Counted from the stretch's first letter, positions 10,993 through 20,999 are shown. The stretch is 55,539 bases of DNA from Thraustochytrium sp. TN22 (GCA_013306675.1 JABLUY010000245.1:1-55539), one strand, 5' to 3'. Numbers and translations are program-made. The notes: generated from the sequence alone by a model not told the origin.

Positions 10993-13437
10993 ATGAAGGC
11001 GGAGCTGGGCGACTGCGTGCTGGATGTGGGCGCCGCCGCGGCGGCCGCGGCTGCAGCACTGGAGGAGAAGAGCGCGACGCAGCAGAGCGGCGCGCGAATC
11101 CTGTGCCAGGTGACGGGCGATGGCAGGCTATTCATGGGGCTGGAGGACGGGCGGCTGGCGCACTGCGCGCAGGACACGCGCAGCGCGACAGCGGCGGACT
11201 CGCTCGTCGTGCAAGAGACAGGGCACGGCGGCGGCGTGACCGCGGTACAGTTCGCCGAAGGCTGTGGCGGGACGAACAACGCGGTGCGCACGCATGACCT
11301 GGTGCTGACCGGGTCCACGGACCGCACAGTCAAGGTGTGGGCGCGCAAGTCGCGGCGCGGGGAGCTGGAGTGCGTGCAGACGCTGGTGGGCCATGGCGGC
11401 ACCATCACGGCGCTGAGCTTTGGCGGCGGCTTCCGCGCACAGCGGCTGGTGAGCTGCAGCACAGACCGCACGGTGCGCGTGTGGGCGACGGTGCCGCACC
11501 GCGAGCTGCTGCTGCACCCGTGGTTCCAGCTGGCGCAGAGCATCGAGCGCCACGAGTGGATGACCTCGGTCGTGCTCGGGCCCGTGCGAAGCGAGCAGGA
11601 GCTGCCCACCGTGTACGCGGGCGACAGCAAGGGCGGCGTCCTGGTGGTGCGGCCAGCGACGGGCGGTGCGAAGCGCGGCGTGCGCAAGGCCAGCGGGCTG
11701 AGCGCAGCCGGACGGCGCGCCATGAGCAGGTCAAGTGGGCTGAGCGAGGCCCGAGCTGCGCCCACGGAAATGTACGACACTCGCAACGTGGAGCGCCACC
11801 AGGTGCACGAGCTGGGCATCTTTGCAATGGAGATGCTGGCGCAGCTGAACCTGATTGTGACGTCGGGCTTCGACAACTGCGTGCGCATCTTTGACGCACT
11901 GGGCCGCGCCGCCTTCTTGTGCATCCGCAACGAGCGGCGCTGCCGCTACACGAGCCTGGCGTGGGATGCAATGCATCACGAGCTGCTGTGCGGCGACCAG
12001 GACGGCTATCTCGAGGTGTGGAACATTTACACGGACAAGCGGCTCATGTGCCAGCGCATCGCCGAGTCAGGCAGCGCGGACCAGGCGGGCCCGGGCCCGG
12101 GCCCGGCGGTGGACGGACCGGAGCGTGTGCGCAAGCACGCGGTGTTGTCGTGTTCGGTGAGCAGCGGCAGCGGGGCGCAGCCGAGCTTCGTGCGCGCCTC
12201 CGTGGGCGGGCGGCTGCTGTCGTGGTCGATCTTGCGGGATTTGGAGTACAAGGAGCACGCGGGCCATTGCGACGCGGTCGTTTCGCTCGTGGTTGTGGAG
12301 CACGAAGGCAGCAAGCCCGAGCATCGCGCCCGGGCCGGGAGCTCGCGCTCCATGCAGCTGGCGGCGAGTCGCGAGGTGGCGCGCCAGGGGTTCCAGCTTT
12401 ACTCGGCGTCTCTGGACAACACGTTGCGGTCCTGGGATTGGTACGACATGCGGTGTCTGTGGCGGCTGCGCGAGCCGCGGTCCGAGATGACCGTGTTGGC
12501 GCGACTGCCGGACTCGGGCATTCTCGCTACGGGGAACGAAGACGGCACAATCCGTATGTGGTCCTGTGACACCGGGTCGACCATGATCTTGCGCGGGCAC
12601 GAGAACACGGTGCTCTGCCTGGACGTGGCGGAGCGGCGGCGGCAAGTCTTCTTGCTGAGTGCCGGCTACGATGGCAAGGTGGGCATCTGGGATGTGACTC
12701 TGCGCAGCATGATCAAGCCCAAGCTCGAGTGCATGTTCGTAGCGCACAAGGCAAGAGACCCAGAGAAGGAGGAGGAGGAGGATGACGAGGAAGCGGAGGA
12801 AGCGGAGGAAGGAGTTGGCGGCGTGGAGGGCAAAGAGGACGGGCTGGCGGCGCTGCAAAGGTCCGGTGGCCAGGAGATTCTCTGCATTCGGTACAACCCA
12901 GCGAGCGCGTACGCCGCGGACAGCAGCAGCGGCACGCAGGCGCGGCCAGACACCTTTTTGACGGGCGGCAACGACTGCGTGGTGCGCGTATGGCACATGA
13001 CGCTCTACACGCAGTTGTGCGAGCTGCGCGGGCACAGCGAGCCGGTCACCTGCCTCGCGGTGGACGCGTGCTTTGCGATCTCGGGCAGTGACGACGGCTG
13101 GGTGCGTGTGTGGAACCTCGCGAATCTGCGGGAGGGCTTTCAGGTGGCGGCCTTCGCGGCGCATCGCGCTTCGGTGCGCGACATGGCGGTCCTCTCGACG
13201 CCCGGCCCGGCGAACCTCGTCACGTGTTCCTTCGACGGCACCATTCGTCTCTGGGACTACAGCGGCTCTGGGGCTGTCAGCGAGGACGCTTCCTCAGCAG
13301 ATGCACGGCTGGTCAAGGAGTTTTCCAACCCTGACCTGCAGTTTCGCGCCCTTGCTGTGTGTGAGCGGCAGCGGCTCGTCATTGCGGGTACACAGCAGGG
13401 ATCCATTGTGACGCATGCACTGCCAGAAGGAGACTAA
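10993..13437 (+). CDS. WD40-repeat protein, about ten repeats
   Basis: 814 aa from the ATG at 10993, chosen over an in-frame ATG at 10891 because it sits in a strong GGCACCATGA context and the 34 extra residues look like leader DNA. At least ten WD units can be read by their Asp-x-x-(hydrophobic)-x-(hydrophobic)-Trp ends, such as STDRTVKVWA, STDRTVRVWA, FDNCVRIFD, NEDGTIRMW, YDGKVGIWD, NDCVVRVWH, DDGWVRVWN and FDGTIRLWD. That is enough for one or two beta-propellers. A Glu/Asp-rich insertion (about residues 592-612) sits between two blades. There is no additional enzyme domain. WD40 propellers are scaffolds for protein complexes; which complex cannot be told from the sequence. Confidence 0.85.
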   Translation: MKAELGDCVLDVGAAAAAAAAALEEKSATQQSGARILCQVTGDGRLFMGLEDGRLAHCAQDTRSATAADSLVVQETGHGGGVTAVQFAEGCGGTNNAVRTHDLVLTGSTDRTVKVWARKSRRGELECVQTLVGHGGTITALSFGGGFRAQRLVSCSTDRTVRVWATVPHRELLLHPWFQLAQSIERHEWMTSVVLGPVRSEQELPTVYAGDSKGGVLVVRPATGGAKRGVRKASGLSAAGRRAMSRSSGLSEARAAPTEMYDTRNVERHQVHELGIFAMEMLAQLNLIVTSGFDNCVRIFDALGRAAFLCIRNERRCRYTSLAWDAMHHELLCGDQDGYLEVWNIYTDKRLMCQRIAESGSADQAGPGPGPAVDGPERVRKHAVLSCSVSSGSGAQPSFVRASVGGRLLSWSILRDLEYKEHAGHCDAVVSLVVVEHEGSKPEHRARAGSSRSMQLAASREVARQGFQLYSASLDNTLRSWDWYDMRCLWRLREPRSEMTVLARLPDSGILATGNEDGTIRMWSCDTGSTMILRGHENTVLCLDVAERRRQVFLLSAGYDGKVGIWDVTLRSMIKPKLECMFVAHKARDPEKEEEEDDEEAEEAEEGVGGVEGKEDGLAALQRSGGQEILCIRYNPASAYAADSSSGTQARPDTFLTGGNDCVVRVWHMTLYTQLCELRGHSEPVTCLAVDACFAISGSDDGWVRVWNLANLREGFQVAAFAAHRASVRDMAVLSTPGPANLVTCSFDGTIRLWDYSGSGAVSEDASSADARLVKEFSNPDLQFRALAVCERQRLVIAGTQQGSIVTHALPEGD

Positions 13438-13634
13438 GAATTTGAACATGTACATTGAGATGATGCTGATGCAGAGCCGCAGCCGCACAGATTGTCAAGA
13501 ACACGCTACTTTTGAAGCAGCAAGCGCAAGCCAGCCTGGAATGGCGCAGCCGTAGCTCGCTCGCTGGCAGGATGCGCGAGTTCTTCGAAGAGGATGGGTC
13601 GTTTTCTTTTCTAAGCTTAACGATCAACGCAGCG

Positions 13635-14960
13635 TCAGTCCTTGAGGACGGTAGGTAGGTCGGCAAACTTCACAACCTGCGTCTGCGGCTGCGGCAAGCC
13701 CTCGTCCGTGACGGGGCGGACCCAACGCCAGCACATGGTGCCTTGCTCATGACCGGTGGTCTCGACCCAAAAGTAGGCAAGGTCCGGGTCGCGCGGGTCG
13801 AGCCCTAGACGCTCTAGCGGGTCGTTGGTGGTGAGCACGACGCGCACGGAGCCGTCCTTGCGGTAGTTGGCCAGGTGCTTGTTGACATGAATCTGGTGGT
13901 AGCGGTAGTCGAGCGCCTCCATCCAGTAGTTGTTGGCCTGGAAGTTCCAGGTGGCGCACTCGGGCGGCGTGGCGGTGATGACGAGCGCCTCGTCGTGCGC
14001 AAGGCGCCAGTACGAGTGGTAGTAGCGGATGGCCGGGTCGCCGCCGACCTTGTCGGAGGTCTTCTGGTCGAAGAGGGGAAGCTGGTTGGCGTGGCGCTGG
14101 AAGCCGTGGGCCCAGCGCGCGAACATGATGGGCGCGCCGGCGACGAAGAGCGCCGACGTCTGGAGCGCGTCCTCGAAGGCCTGCGCGGTGATGGGGGGCG
14201 GCTTGTTGGCCCCGCCGACGCACTCAATCTCCACCTCGGCGAGCACCTCGTTGGCATGGTCCTCGCGCGTCTGGCGTACGAGCAGCATGCCGGGCTCCGG
14301 ATCCGGCACGGTGCGCAGCCAGTTCTTGGCGCCCTCCGGACGCTCGTTGGAGATGTAGATTTCAAAGGTGCCGTCCTCATTTTGCTCAAAGTCCGAGGCC
14401 TCCTTGTTATCGATGGTGCGCAGGCCGCCCGGCGCGCCGTAGCGGCCCGCCTGCGTGCCAAAGCCCAGGTAGCGCACGGTGCCGCGCTTGACGCGCACGA
14501 TGTACTCCTTGCGGCCGCTGATGTTGGCGCTCTGGTACACATTGTCCGGGTTGTCGGAGCCGATGTGCACGGGCGCGTCGCGCCAGCCGTTGGCCAGCGC
14601 CACAAACTTGGGGGCGTCCGTGGACCCGCACTCCACGAAGTTCTCCAGCGTGACACGCGCCAGGCGGCTCAGGTACCGGTAGCCCTCGGCCTGCGTGAAG
14701 GGGTCGGTCGGGCACCCGGGGCTGAGCAGCGTCGCGCCGGCCGACTTGAGCGCGTCGCACCAGTCCGCCCACGCCTGCCCGCTGACCACGCGCTTGTCCG
14801 CCGCGGTCTCCAGTGTGAGGCCCCTGAACCGCAGCATGAACACGTTCACCCTCCTGTACGCCTCCATGAGCGTCGTGAACACCTTCCCCACGCCGAAGAC
14901 TGCCACGGACCCTGCGGCCAGCAGCCCGACGCCGAGCGCCACCTCGAGCAGGCCCCTCAT
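13635..14960 (-). CDS. DUF1214-family protein with N-terminal membrane anchor
   Basis: 441 aa from an ATG at 14960. Residues about 4-27 form one hydrophobic segment (a signal anchor). The C-terminal third carries the DUF1214 pattern: GDPAIRYYHSYW, a central CATWNFQANNYWMEALDYR block, and an ending with TTGHEQGTMCWRWV. DUF1214/DUF1254 proteins are widespread in bacteria and scattered in fungi and algae; their biochemical role is not settled. The gene is tail to tail with the WD40 gene (197 bp gap) and head to head with the Yippee gene. Lateral origin is possible but not shown, since codon use matches its neighbours. Confidence 0.75.
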   Translation of the reverse strand: MRGLLEVALGVGLLAAGSVAVFGVGKVFTTLMEAYRRVNVFMLRFRGLTLETAADKRVVSGQAWADWCDALKSAGATLLSPGCPTDPFTQAEGYRYLSRLARVTLENFVECGSTDAPKFVALANGWRDAPVHIGSDNPDNVYQSANISGRKEYIVRVKRGTVRYLGFGTQAGRYGAPGGLRTIDNKEASDFEQNEDGTFEIYISNERPEGAKNWLRTVPDPEPGMLLVRQTREDHANEVLAEVEIECVGGANKPPPITAQAFEDALQTSALFVAGAPIMFARWAHGFQRHANQLPLFDQKTSDKVGGDPAIRYYHSYWRLAHDEALVITATPPECATWNFQANNYWMEALDYRYHQIHVNKHLANYRKDGSVRVVLTTNDPLERLGLDPRDPDLAYFWVETTGHEQGTMCWRWVRPVTDEGLPQPQTQVVKFADLPTVLKD

Positions 14961-15666
14961 TTTCCCCCGCGCGTGCGATCAGCCCTTGCGGGAGCTCCGC
15001 CGGCTCGACGTACTCCTCAAGCCAGCCAGACAGAACCCCCGTGGCGCGCCGCCGCGTAGCGTACGACGCACGAACCGCCACGGCCGCGGCTGCAACTGCT
15101 CCTGCTGCACGCCAGCGACGCCAGCGTCGGCCTCCAGCGACGGCGCGGTCGGGGCCTGGCGCTGCGAGGACGACGGCGCGGCGTCGGCCGCGCTTGGTGC
15201 TTTGCAGTGCTGCTGCCTTTGCTCGGGCTCGGCTCGCTCGACCTCCTCGAGGCCGCGCAGAAGGGTACGCGCGCGCTTGCAGCCGCAGCGCAGACAGGAA
15301 ATGCTTGCGCGCTCAAGCTCGGCTCGTGCGAGCGTCTAGTGGCCTATCGGCGATGGGCCGCTTGGCGCTCGGCGCCGCGCGCGCAGACCGGGACGCGCGC
15401 GGCGCGACGTCTGCGCGGGCGGCGGCGCGCGCGGCGGGCGGCGTGGGGGGCGGAGGCGTCGCTGCGGCCCCTCGTGCGCGCGGCCCTGCGCCGGCGCGCC
15501 CCGCCGCGGCGTCCGTGGCGCGGGAGACGCTGCAACGCGGCGCGACCCGCGACCCGCCGCGGAAAAGTCGTCGCTACCAGGACGCCGGGTTGCTGTCGTT
15601 GCTGTCGTTGGTGGTGGTGCTGCTGCTGCTGCAGGTGGAGCGAGGAGGAGCGACGCGGAGGAGGAA
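14961..15666. promoter_or_regulatory. Divergent GC-rich spacer between DUF1214 and Yippee genes
   Basis: 706 bp without a convincing gene. Several long frames are open on both strands only because of GC content. Its head-to-head position suggests a shared promoter. Confidence 0.3.
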
Positions 15667-15993
15667 ATGTCGCTGGTGCAGCTGGAGGGCCCGCGCGTGT
15701 ACTCGTGCGCCAAGTGCAGGACGCACCTGGCGCAGTACGACGATATCGTGAGCAAGTGTTTTCACGGGCGCAGCGGCCGCGCGTTCCTGGTGAATGTGGC
15801 GGTGAACGTCAAGCTGGGGCCCAAGGAGGAGCGCGTGCTGCTGACCGGGCTGCACACGGTGTGCGACACCATGTGCCAAAACTGCGGCCTCGTGGTGGGT
15901 TGGAAGTACGAGGCCGCCAACAACCCGTCGCAGCGGTACAAGGTCGGCAAGTTCATCGTCGAAAAAGCCAAGCTCCATCGCGAGGCGTGGTGA
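15667..15993 (+). CDS. Yippee-like zinc-binding protein
   Basis: 108 aa, full length for the family. Two CxxC pairs form the zinc site: Cys14/Cys17 (CAKC) and Cys70/Cys73 (CQNC). The family signatures GRAFLVN, ERVLLTGLHTV and GWKYE are all present in the expected order. Yippee/YPEL proteins are small, highly conserved eukaryotic proteins with a beta-tent fold shared with cereblon and Mis18; YPEL5 associates with the CTLH/GID ubiquitin ligase, while other members are linked to spindle or centrosome functions. The start codon at 15667 is the only one that gives the family N-terminus. It converges with the relic that ends at 16039. Confidence 0.95.
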   Translation: MSLVQLEGPRVYSCAKCRTHLAQYDDIVSKCFHGRSGRAFLVNVAVNVKLGPKEERVLLTGLHTVCDTMCQNCGLVVGWKYEAANNPSQRYKVGKFIVEKAKLHREAW

Positions 15994-16038
15994 TGACGTG
16001 TAAGTAAAGAAGGAAACTTTTGGTGGTATCGATTGCAA

Positions 16039-16455
16039 TCACCAAGGAAAACGGAACTTGCGGCCGACAACGTCCGCGGTGATGAAGGGCGCCAGTTGCT
16101 GCGCAAGCTGCGCGCGAGTGTCGCCATCGTTGGGAACATTCCTGCGCAGATAGGCGGTGAGGCGCTCCTTGCGGAGTCTAACCCAGACGCGCTGCATGTT
16201 GTGGGACTCCGAAAAGTAGGGATCCCTGGCATGCTGAGGCTTGCGCGGGCATGGTCTGACGTGGGCATGCGCATCCTTGCCAGCGTCAGCGAGGCACCAG
16301 GCGCAAAAATGGCAACCGCATCCTTTCCTGGCACACGCTGGTAGCGCACGACAGCCGTCGAAATCGGTAAAGGCCGTGCCGCAGCGCGGACAGGCGATGC
16401 AAAGGATCTTGTCTGGGCCACTCCGGCGGGCTCGCTCGCTGGGGCAAGCATAAAT
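16039..16455 (-). pseudogene. Truncated third copy: C-terminal tail of the kinase/RBR family
   Basis: A 138-codon open stretch that starts just after an in-frame TGA (about 16456-16458) and has no ATG before the homology. It reads DKILCIACPRC, then CGCHFCAWCLADAGKDAHAH, and ends in FRFPW followed by a stop. This matches the end of the two complete genes to its right (DKILCIACPRC, CGCNFCAWCLTD, YRYPWDQ). The last ~40 residues have diverged strongly. Everything upstream of the second RING-like half is missing, so this is a partial tandem duplicate or the remnant of a deleted gene. It could survive as a 3' exon of an unseen transcript, but no donor exon is visible. Confidence 0.8.
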
Positions 16456-16598
16456 TCAAAGCCCTCCGGAGGACCGCGCCTCTTCGCGCTCAGATGGAGC
16501 GACGGAATGCGGCAAGCCTCTGAACTCTACACGACGGTCTTCCGCAAGAGTCCGGCATGCTCAAGCTTTCAAAAGGTGGTAACAAATGCGGCTTTTTC

Positions 16599-19500
16599 TC
16601 ACTGGTCCCACGGGTAACGATAGTCGGCTCCGACATTATCCTGGTCAAGGATGGGGTCGAGCAGCTCGCGGAGCCTGACCTGGAGGTGGCGCTCAGTGAT
16701 GTGCTCGCGCAAATACGCGGTGAGGCGCTCGGCGCGGAGTGTACCCCAGACGTGCTGAACGATGCGAGCATCCGCAAAGTAGGGATCCCTGGCATGCGGA
16801 GGCTTGTGCCGGCATGTTCTGACGTGAGCATGTGCGTCGACGCCTGTATCCGTAAGGCACCAGGCGCAAAAATTGCACCCGCATCCCTGTTTGCCGCACG
16901 TGAGCGCACAGCAGCCGCTGAAGTCGTTGAAGGCCATGCCGCAGCGCGGGCAAGCGATGCAGAGGATCTTGTCTTGAATGTGCCGGAGGTGGCGTCCGAC
17001 GGTGCCTTCACGCTCCATCGCTTCGAGACGCGCCTCCATGGCGCGAGCCGCCTCCTCCGCAGCGACGCGTTCGATTTCGCGTCTCATGATTCGTGTGACC
17101 GCGTCCACGACATCACTACTCACGCAGCGGGCGACAGCCTTGTGCTCAACCACGTTTTCACAGTCGGGCGACATGCAGACGATGCCGCCGTTCTGCTGCA
17201 CGCGGACGCTCGTGACGCTCGGGTCTTGAGCGGCCGTGACGGCACCCTCCAGGCAGTCGCCACAGACGAAATGGCCATCGCTGCACGCGGCGCCGGCGTC
17301 GTCTGCGACGTTCTCGAGACAGATCACGCACGGCGAGAGCTTCTCCGGCTCGGCCCCAAAGGCAGCGTCCTCGAGCGCTGCGGCCGCTGACGGACGGTTT
17401 TGTGGCGAGCGGCTTTTGAGCTGCGCCACGAGCTGCTCCATGGCCGGCGGTCGGTCCGGGCAAAGCTCCTCGAGCAGTACACCAAAGGAGAACATGTCGG
17501 CTGAGGCGAGGACCTTGTTGCGGTTGCCGGCGTCGTGGAGCTCGGGCGCCATGTACTTGAGTGTGAGCTGGAGAACCGGGGCCGGCAGAGTGACGTCGAG
17601 CTGCTGCACGCCGTCAAAGTCGCCAATGATGGGCGACAAGCCACGCGTGAGAAAGACGTTGCTTGGTTTGAGGTCGCAATGGACGTGGCCGGACGAGTGC
17701 AGGTCGTGCAAACCGGTAAGAATGCCGAGCGCAATGCGCTTGCGGGTGTCAAGGTCCGCGCCGGGGTTGGCCTCTACCCAGTCTTGGAGGTTGCCGCCCG
17801 CATAGAAAGGCATGAGGATGCAACCGGTCTCGCGGTCATGGAAGGCGCTGGTGACACGCACGACGTGGGCTGAGTTGATGCGCTTGAGCGCCGAGACCTG
17901 ACGGTAGAAGGCGTTGACGCTTGGCTCGCTGATCAGACGAAACTTCTTGAGCACGTGCTCTGCGCCACCTTGGTCCCGCACCGTGGCGACCTCGGACGAG
18001 AGACGCTTGATGACTTCAAAGTCCGCGACGCTGGTGTCCGTAAGCAAAAGTCCGAGGCGCGCGGCGTCGAAGCGGGCGTCATGGTGCTCGAGACCAATCT
18101 TGCGGCGCCAGGCTGCATCGTCGAGAAGCTCGGGATAGTGCTGCTCGGCGTGCTTGAGCGCTTGCTGGCGCTGGCGTCGCACTTCGCGATTGAGCTCAGA
18201 AATGTGCTTGGACGCTTCCTTGATCTTCTCCTTGACGCGGGACACCTTTGCCGGATTGTTGAGGTCGACGCTGTACTGGAGGGCGATGCGCAGCTGTGCT
18301 TGGCGGAAGAGCGCGTCGCGCAGGTCGCCCTGCAGAAGGCGCTCTAGGTGAGTTGGGTCACATGGCGTGAGTCCGTGCTTGAGGTGATCCAGGAGCTTCT
18401 CGAGCTCTGGGACGGCGTTGCGGAAGCACGCTTGCTCGCATGGTAGGATGGACTCGTAGAAAGTCGCGAGACAGAAGCGCGCGTACGCAATTGCCTGCTC
18501 GAGCTTCTTGCGAGCAAGACCAGCGCCCTGCTCGCAATCCAAGGCGCGGTCGAGGTCCCGGAGTTTCGGAGAGAGAGCTTCCAGGCATCGCATCGGCTGC
18601 GACGAGTTCCTCCATTCGGGTGCACTTGCAAGGTCCTGCACCATGCGTTGGAGGGCCGTAATTTCTTTCCGGGAGGTGGTCTGCGCCGAGAGTAGCTCGT
18701 ATTCCTCGAAGAGCTGTAACGCGGCTACGATGGCGGTCTCGCAGTCAGACTCATCCTTGGGTGGGTCGAGCCGCCCAGCTTCGGTCACGAGTGTCCTGAG
18801 CTTGGACATGCGCTCCAATGTCAGGATGAGGTGCCCTTGCGAGATCTGTAGAACTTCTTGAATGGTCTGCACAAGCTCAGCGCGTTTGGCGTTGCGCACC
18901 TGTACCTTGCTGGCATCCTGTCGCACGGCTTGCTGGAGCTCGCTAAGCTCGGCTTGAAGGCCCTCCACAGAATCGACCTTGGCTTGAAAGGCGCGCAGCG
19001 CGTCGAAGGGCTCCTTTTCCGTGAGAAGCTCCAGATAGACGTCAAGGTTTTCCGGCTCAAGGTCTTCCGGCCCAGCCTGGGCAACCATCTCATCCATTTT
19101 GCCGAGTCGTTGCAGGACGGACGTCAAAGCTGACGTAACATGGGGCGCGTAGCCCATGGGCGAGGGCAGGATCCGCCCAGGCACGAGAAGCCCACTGTAG
19201 AAGTTTTGCATCTCCTGTGCCAGTGGCAGGGACTCCTTTCTCATCTCCTCAATCAGTGCCAGGGACGCCTTTCTCACCTCCCGACACTCTGCGTGGAAGA
19301 GGGCGAGTGCCGAAACCCTGAAGACCCAGGTATCCTGACCAAAGAGTTTGAGCAGCTGCGGCACAAGCGCTCCCTTCGCGATAAACTCGAGCAGCCGCGT
19401 GGTTTGCGGCAGATAACCGCGGCGGGAGACCTCGGCGAGGACAGCGCGCGGCAACGGAACGTCATCAAGATCGGTGACACAGCGCTCCAGATACAGGCTG

Positions 19501-20999
19501 CGGGTTCCCTCGGCGAGGTCAGCGAATGTCCCTCGCAGGTCATCCAGATTGGTGACAGAGGCGTCCGAGTCGAGCCAAAATTTCCAGACGCGCTCGTAGG
19601 TCGCGAAGCTGTCACCCCGAGTGGGCATCGGAAAGCCGGATCTCGTGTCATTCTCTGCTCCATGCTTGTAAAGAAGCGATACCATGAGCTCATCGCCAAG
19701 GGCTTGAGCGCGCGTGACCGGGGTCCTGTGATCTCTGTCCTTCACCTCCGGGTTCGCCCCTTGCTGCAGGAGTACACGTACCACCAGCAAATTTCGAGCC
19801 TCGATGGCGTAGTGGAGCGCCGCAAAGCCCCGATCCGTGTCCAGTAGGTCGATGCACTCCTTCTGCTTGGCGAGACAGGCGACGAGGTCCACGGATGCGT
19901 CGGCCTGCTTGCAGACGCGCATGAGCGCCGTCAAGCCCTTCTTGTCACGCACCGAGCCGTCGGCGCCTTCGTCGATGAGCTTTTGCGCAAGTCGTGCCTC
20001 AGTGGCATGCATGAGCGCGGTCTCGCCATTGGCGTCCTTGACGTTGACATTGTGGAACTCCTGCACCGGCTGCGCCGGATGCGCCGCGTCCTGCTTCTTT
20101 CCCGGACCGACGGGTGGCTTCCGGAGCTCCGTATCGCCATGCGCATACTTGCAATTCTTTCCGCGCGGACACTCCTGGATCTTGGCCCAGCACATGCACA
20201 TTCTGGTCTTGTACATGGGATGTAGCTCTCGCTGCTGCTTGCGGAGCTCCGCATCGCCGTGCGCGTACTGGCAGTCCGTTCCACGAGGACAGGCCTTGGT
20301 CTTGGCCCAGTCGCTGCACATTCTGGTCTTGAACTGCGCATGCTGCTTTTGATGCTGCTGCGGCTGCTTCCGCTGTGCCGGCATCAGGGGATGCTGCTGC
20401 GGCTGTGCCGGCTGTGCCGGCATCAGGGGCTTGTCCTTTCCGTTCTCCGCCTTACGGAGCTCCGCTTCGCCGTGCGCGTACTGGCAGTCATTGCCACGAG
20501 GACAGGCCTTGGTTTTGGCCCAGTCGCTGCACATCCTGGTCTTGAACAGCGCATGCTGCGTTTGGTGCTGCTTTTCATGCTGCGGGTTGTTCTTTCCGGG
20601 TTTTGCCTTGCGGAGCTCTACATGGCCGTGCGCGTACCGGCAGGCCTTTCCACGTGGACAGGCCTGCTTCTTGACCCAGTCCCGGCACATCTTGGTCTTG
20701 TACAGCCCCGGTTTCGTCGGCGACTTGAGCCCTTCTTGCTTCTGCTGCAGCATCTTGGCCTTCGCGGTCCACTCCTCCAGCTCCGCTTCGGTATGCGCAA
20801 AGTGGCATGCTTCGCCGTGCGAGCAGGCCTCCGCGCCCTTGCGGCACATTTTCGTCTTGAACCGCGCCTTGGAGCCCAGGCCTGGGCCGGCCTGGGCCTC
20901 CTTCTTCGTCTTTTCCTTGGCGCCCTCCTTGGCGCGCTCTTTGACATCCTGCTGCTCCACCTCCTCAACGACCCGCCGCGCCTCATTGTCGCCAGCCAT
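16599..20999 (-). CDS. Five-CCCH-finger, ankyrin, atypical kinase, RBR-like E3 ligase fusion
   Basis: 1,466 aa, one exon, ATG at 20999. Five CCCH zinc fingers of the C-x8-C-x5-C-x3-H type begin near residues 52, 105, 157, 228 and 268 (repeat core ACPRGxxCQYAH), a known RNA-binding module. Ankyrin repeats span about 320-470, followed by a long helical region. A protein-kinase fold spans about 995-1220: beta3 Lys in VLKKF and HCDLKPSN (about 1107) are present, but the DFG motif is DFD (about 1127), the alpha-C Glu position looks like Gln, and no Gly-rich loop is visible, so it may be a pseudokinase. The C-terminus has a RING (CVIC...CSDGHFVCGDC, from about 1224) and a RING2-like half (CPRCGMAFNDFSGCC...FCAWC, from about 1350) as in RBR ubiquitin ligases, with SGC in the place of the catalytic Cys. 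Likely an RNA-linked ubiquitin ligase; the role is inferred. Confidence 0.85.
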   Translation of the reverse strand: MAGDNEARRVVEEVEQQDVKERAKEGAKEKTKKEAQAGPGLGSKARFKTKMCRKGAEACSHGEACHFAHTEAELEEWTAKAKMLQQKQEGLKSPTKPGLYKTKMCRDWVKKQACPRGKACRYAHGHVELRKAKPGKNNPQHEKQHQTQHALFKTRMCSDWAKTKACPRGNDCQYAHGEAELRKAENGKDKPLMPAQPAQPQQHPLMPAQRKQPQQHQKQHAQFKTRMCSDWAKTKACPRGTDCQYAHGDAELRKQQRELHPMYKTRMCMCWAKIQECPRGKNCKYAHGDTELRKPPVGPGKKQDAAHPAQPVQEFHNVNVKDANGETALMHATEARLAQKLIDEGADGSVRDKKGLTALMRVCKQADASVDLVACLAKQKECIDLLDTDRGFAALHYAIEARNLLVVRVLLQQGANPEVKDRDHRTPVTRAQALGDELMVSLLYKHGAENDTRSGFPMPTRGDSFATYERVWKFWLDSDASVTNLDDLRGTFADLAEGTRSLYLERCVTDLDDVPLPRAVLAEVSRRGYLPQTTRLLEFIAKGALVPQLLKLFGQDTWVFRVSALALFHAECREVRKASLALIEEMRKESLPLAQEMQNFYSGLLVPGRILPSPMGYAPHVTSALTSVLQRLGKMDEMVAQAGPEDLEPENLDVYLELLTEKEPFDALRAFQAKVDSVEGLQAELSELQQAVRQDASKVQVRNAKRAELVQTIQEVLQISQGHLILTLERMSKLRTLVTEAGRLDPPKDESDCETAIVAALQLFEEYELLSAQTTSRKEITALQRMVQDLASAPEWRNSSQPMRCLEALSPKLRDLDRALDCEQGAGLARKKLEQAIAYARFCLATFYESILPCEQACFRNAVPELEKLLDHLKHGLTPCDPTHLERLLQGDLRDALFRQAQLRIALQYSVDLNNPAKVSRVKEKIKEASKHISELNREVRRQRQQALKHAEQHYPELLDDAAWRRKIGLEHHDARFDAARLGLLLTDTSVADFEVIKRLSSEVATVRDQGGAEHVLKKFRLISEPSVNAFYRQVSALKRINSAHVVRVTSAFHDRETGCILMPFYAGGNLQDWVEANPGADLDTRKRIALGILTGLHDLHSSGHVHCDLKPSNVFLTRGLSPIIGDFDGVQQLDVTLPAPVLQLTLKYMAPELHDAGNRNKVLASADMFSFGVLLEELCPDRPPAMEQLVAQLKSRSPQNRPSAAAALEDAAFGAEPEKLSPCVICLENVADDAGAACSDGHFVCGDCLEGAVTAAQDPSVTSVRVQQNGGIVCMSPDCENVVEHKAVARCVSSDVVDAVTRIMRREIERVAAEEAARAMEARLEAMEREGTVGRHLRHIQDKILCIACPRCGMAFNDFSGCCALTCGKQGCGCNFCAWCLTDTGVDAHAHVRTCRHKPPHARDPYFADARIVQHVWGTLRAERLTAYLREHITERHLQVRLRELLDPILDQDNVGADYRYPWDQ

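Noticed and set aside
13875-15059. Plus-strand frame opposite the DUF1214 gene
   Set aside because: Antisense shadow: Arg/Ala/His-rich composition with no family resemblance.
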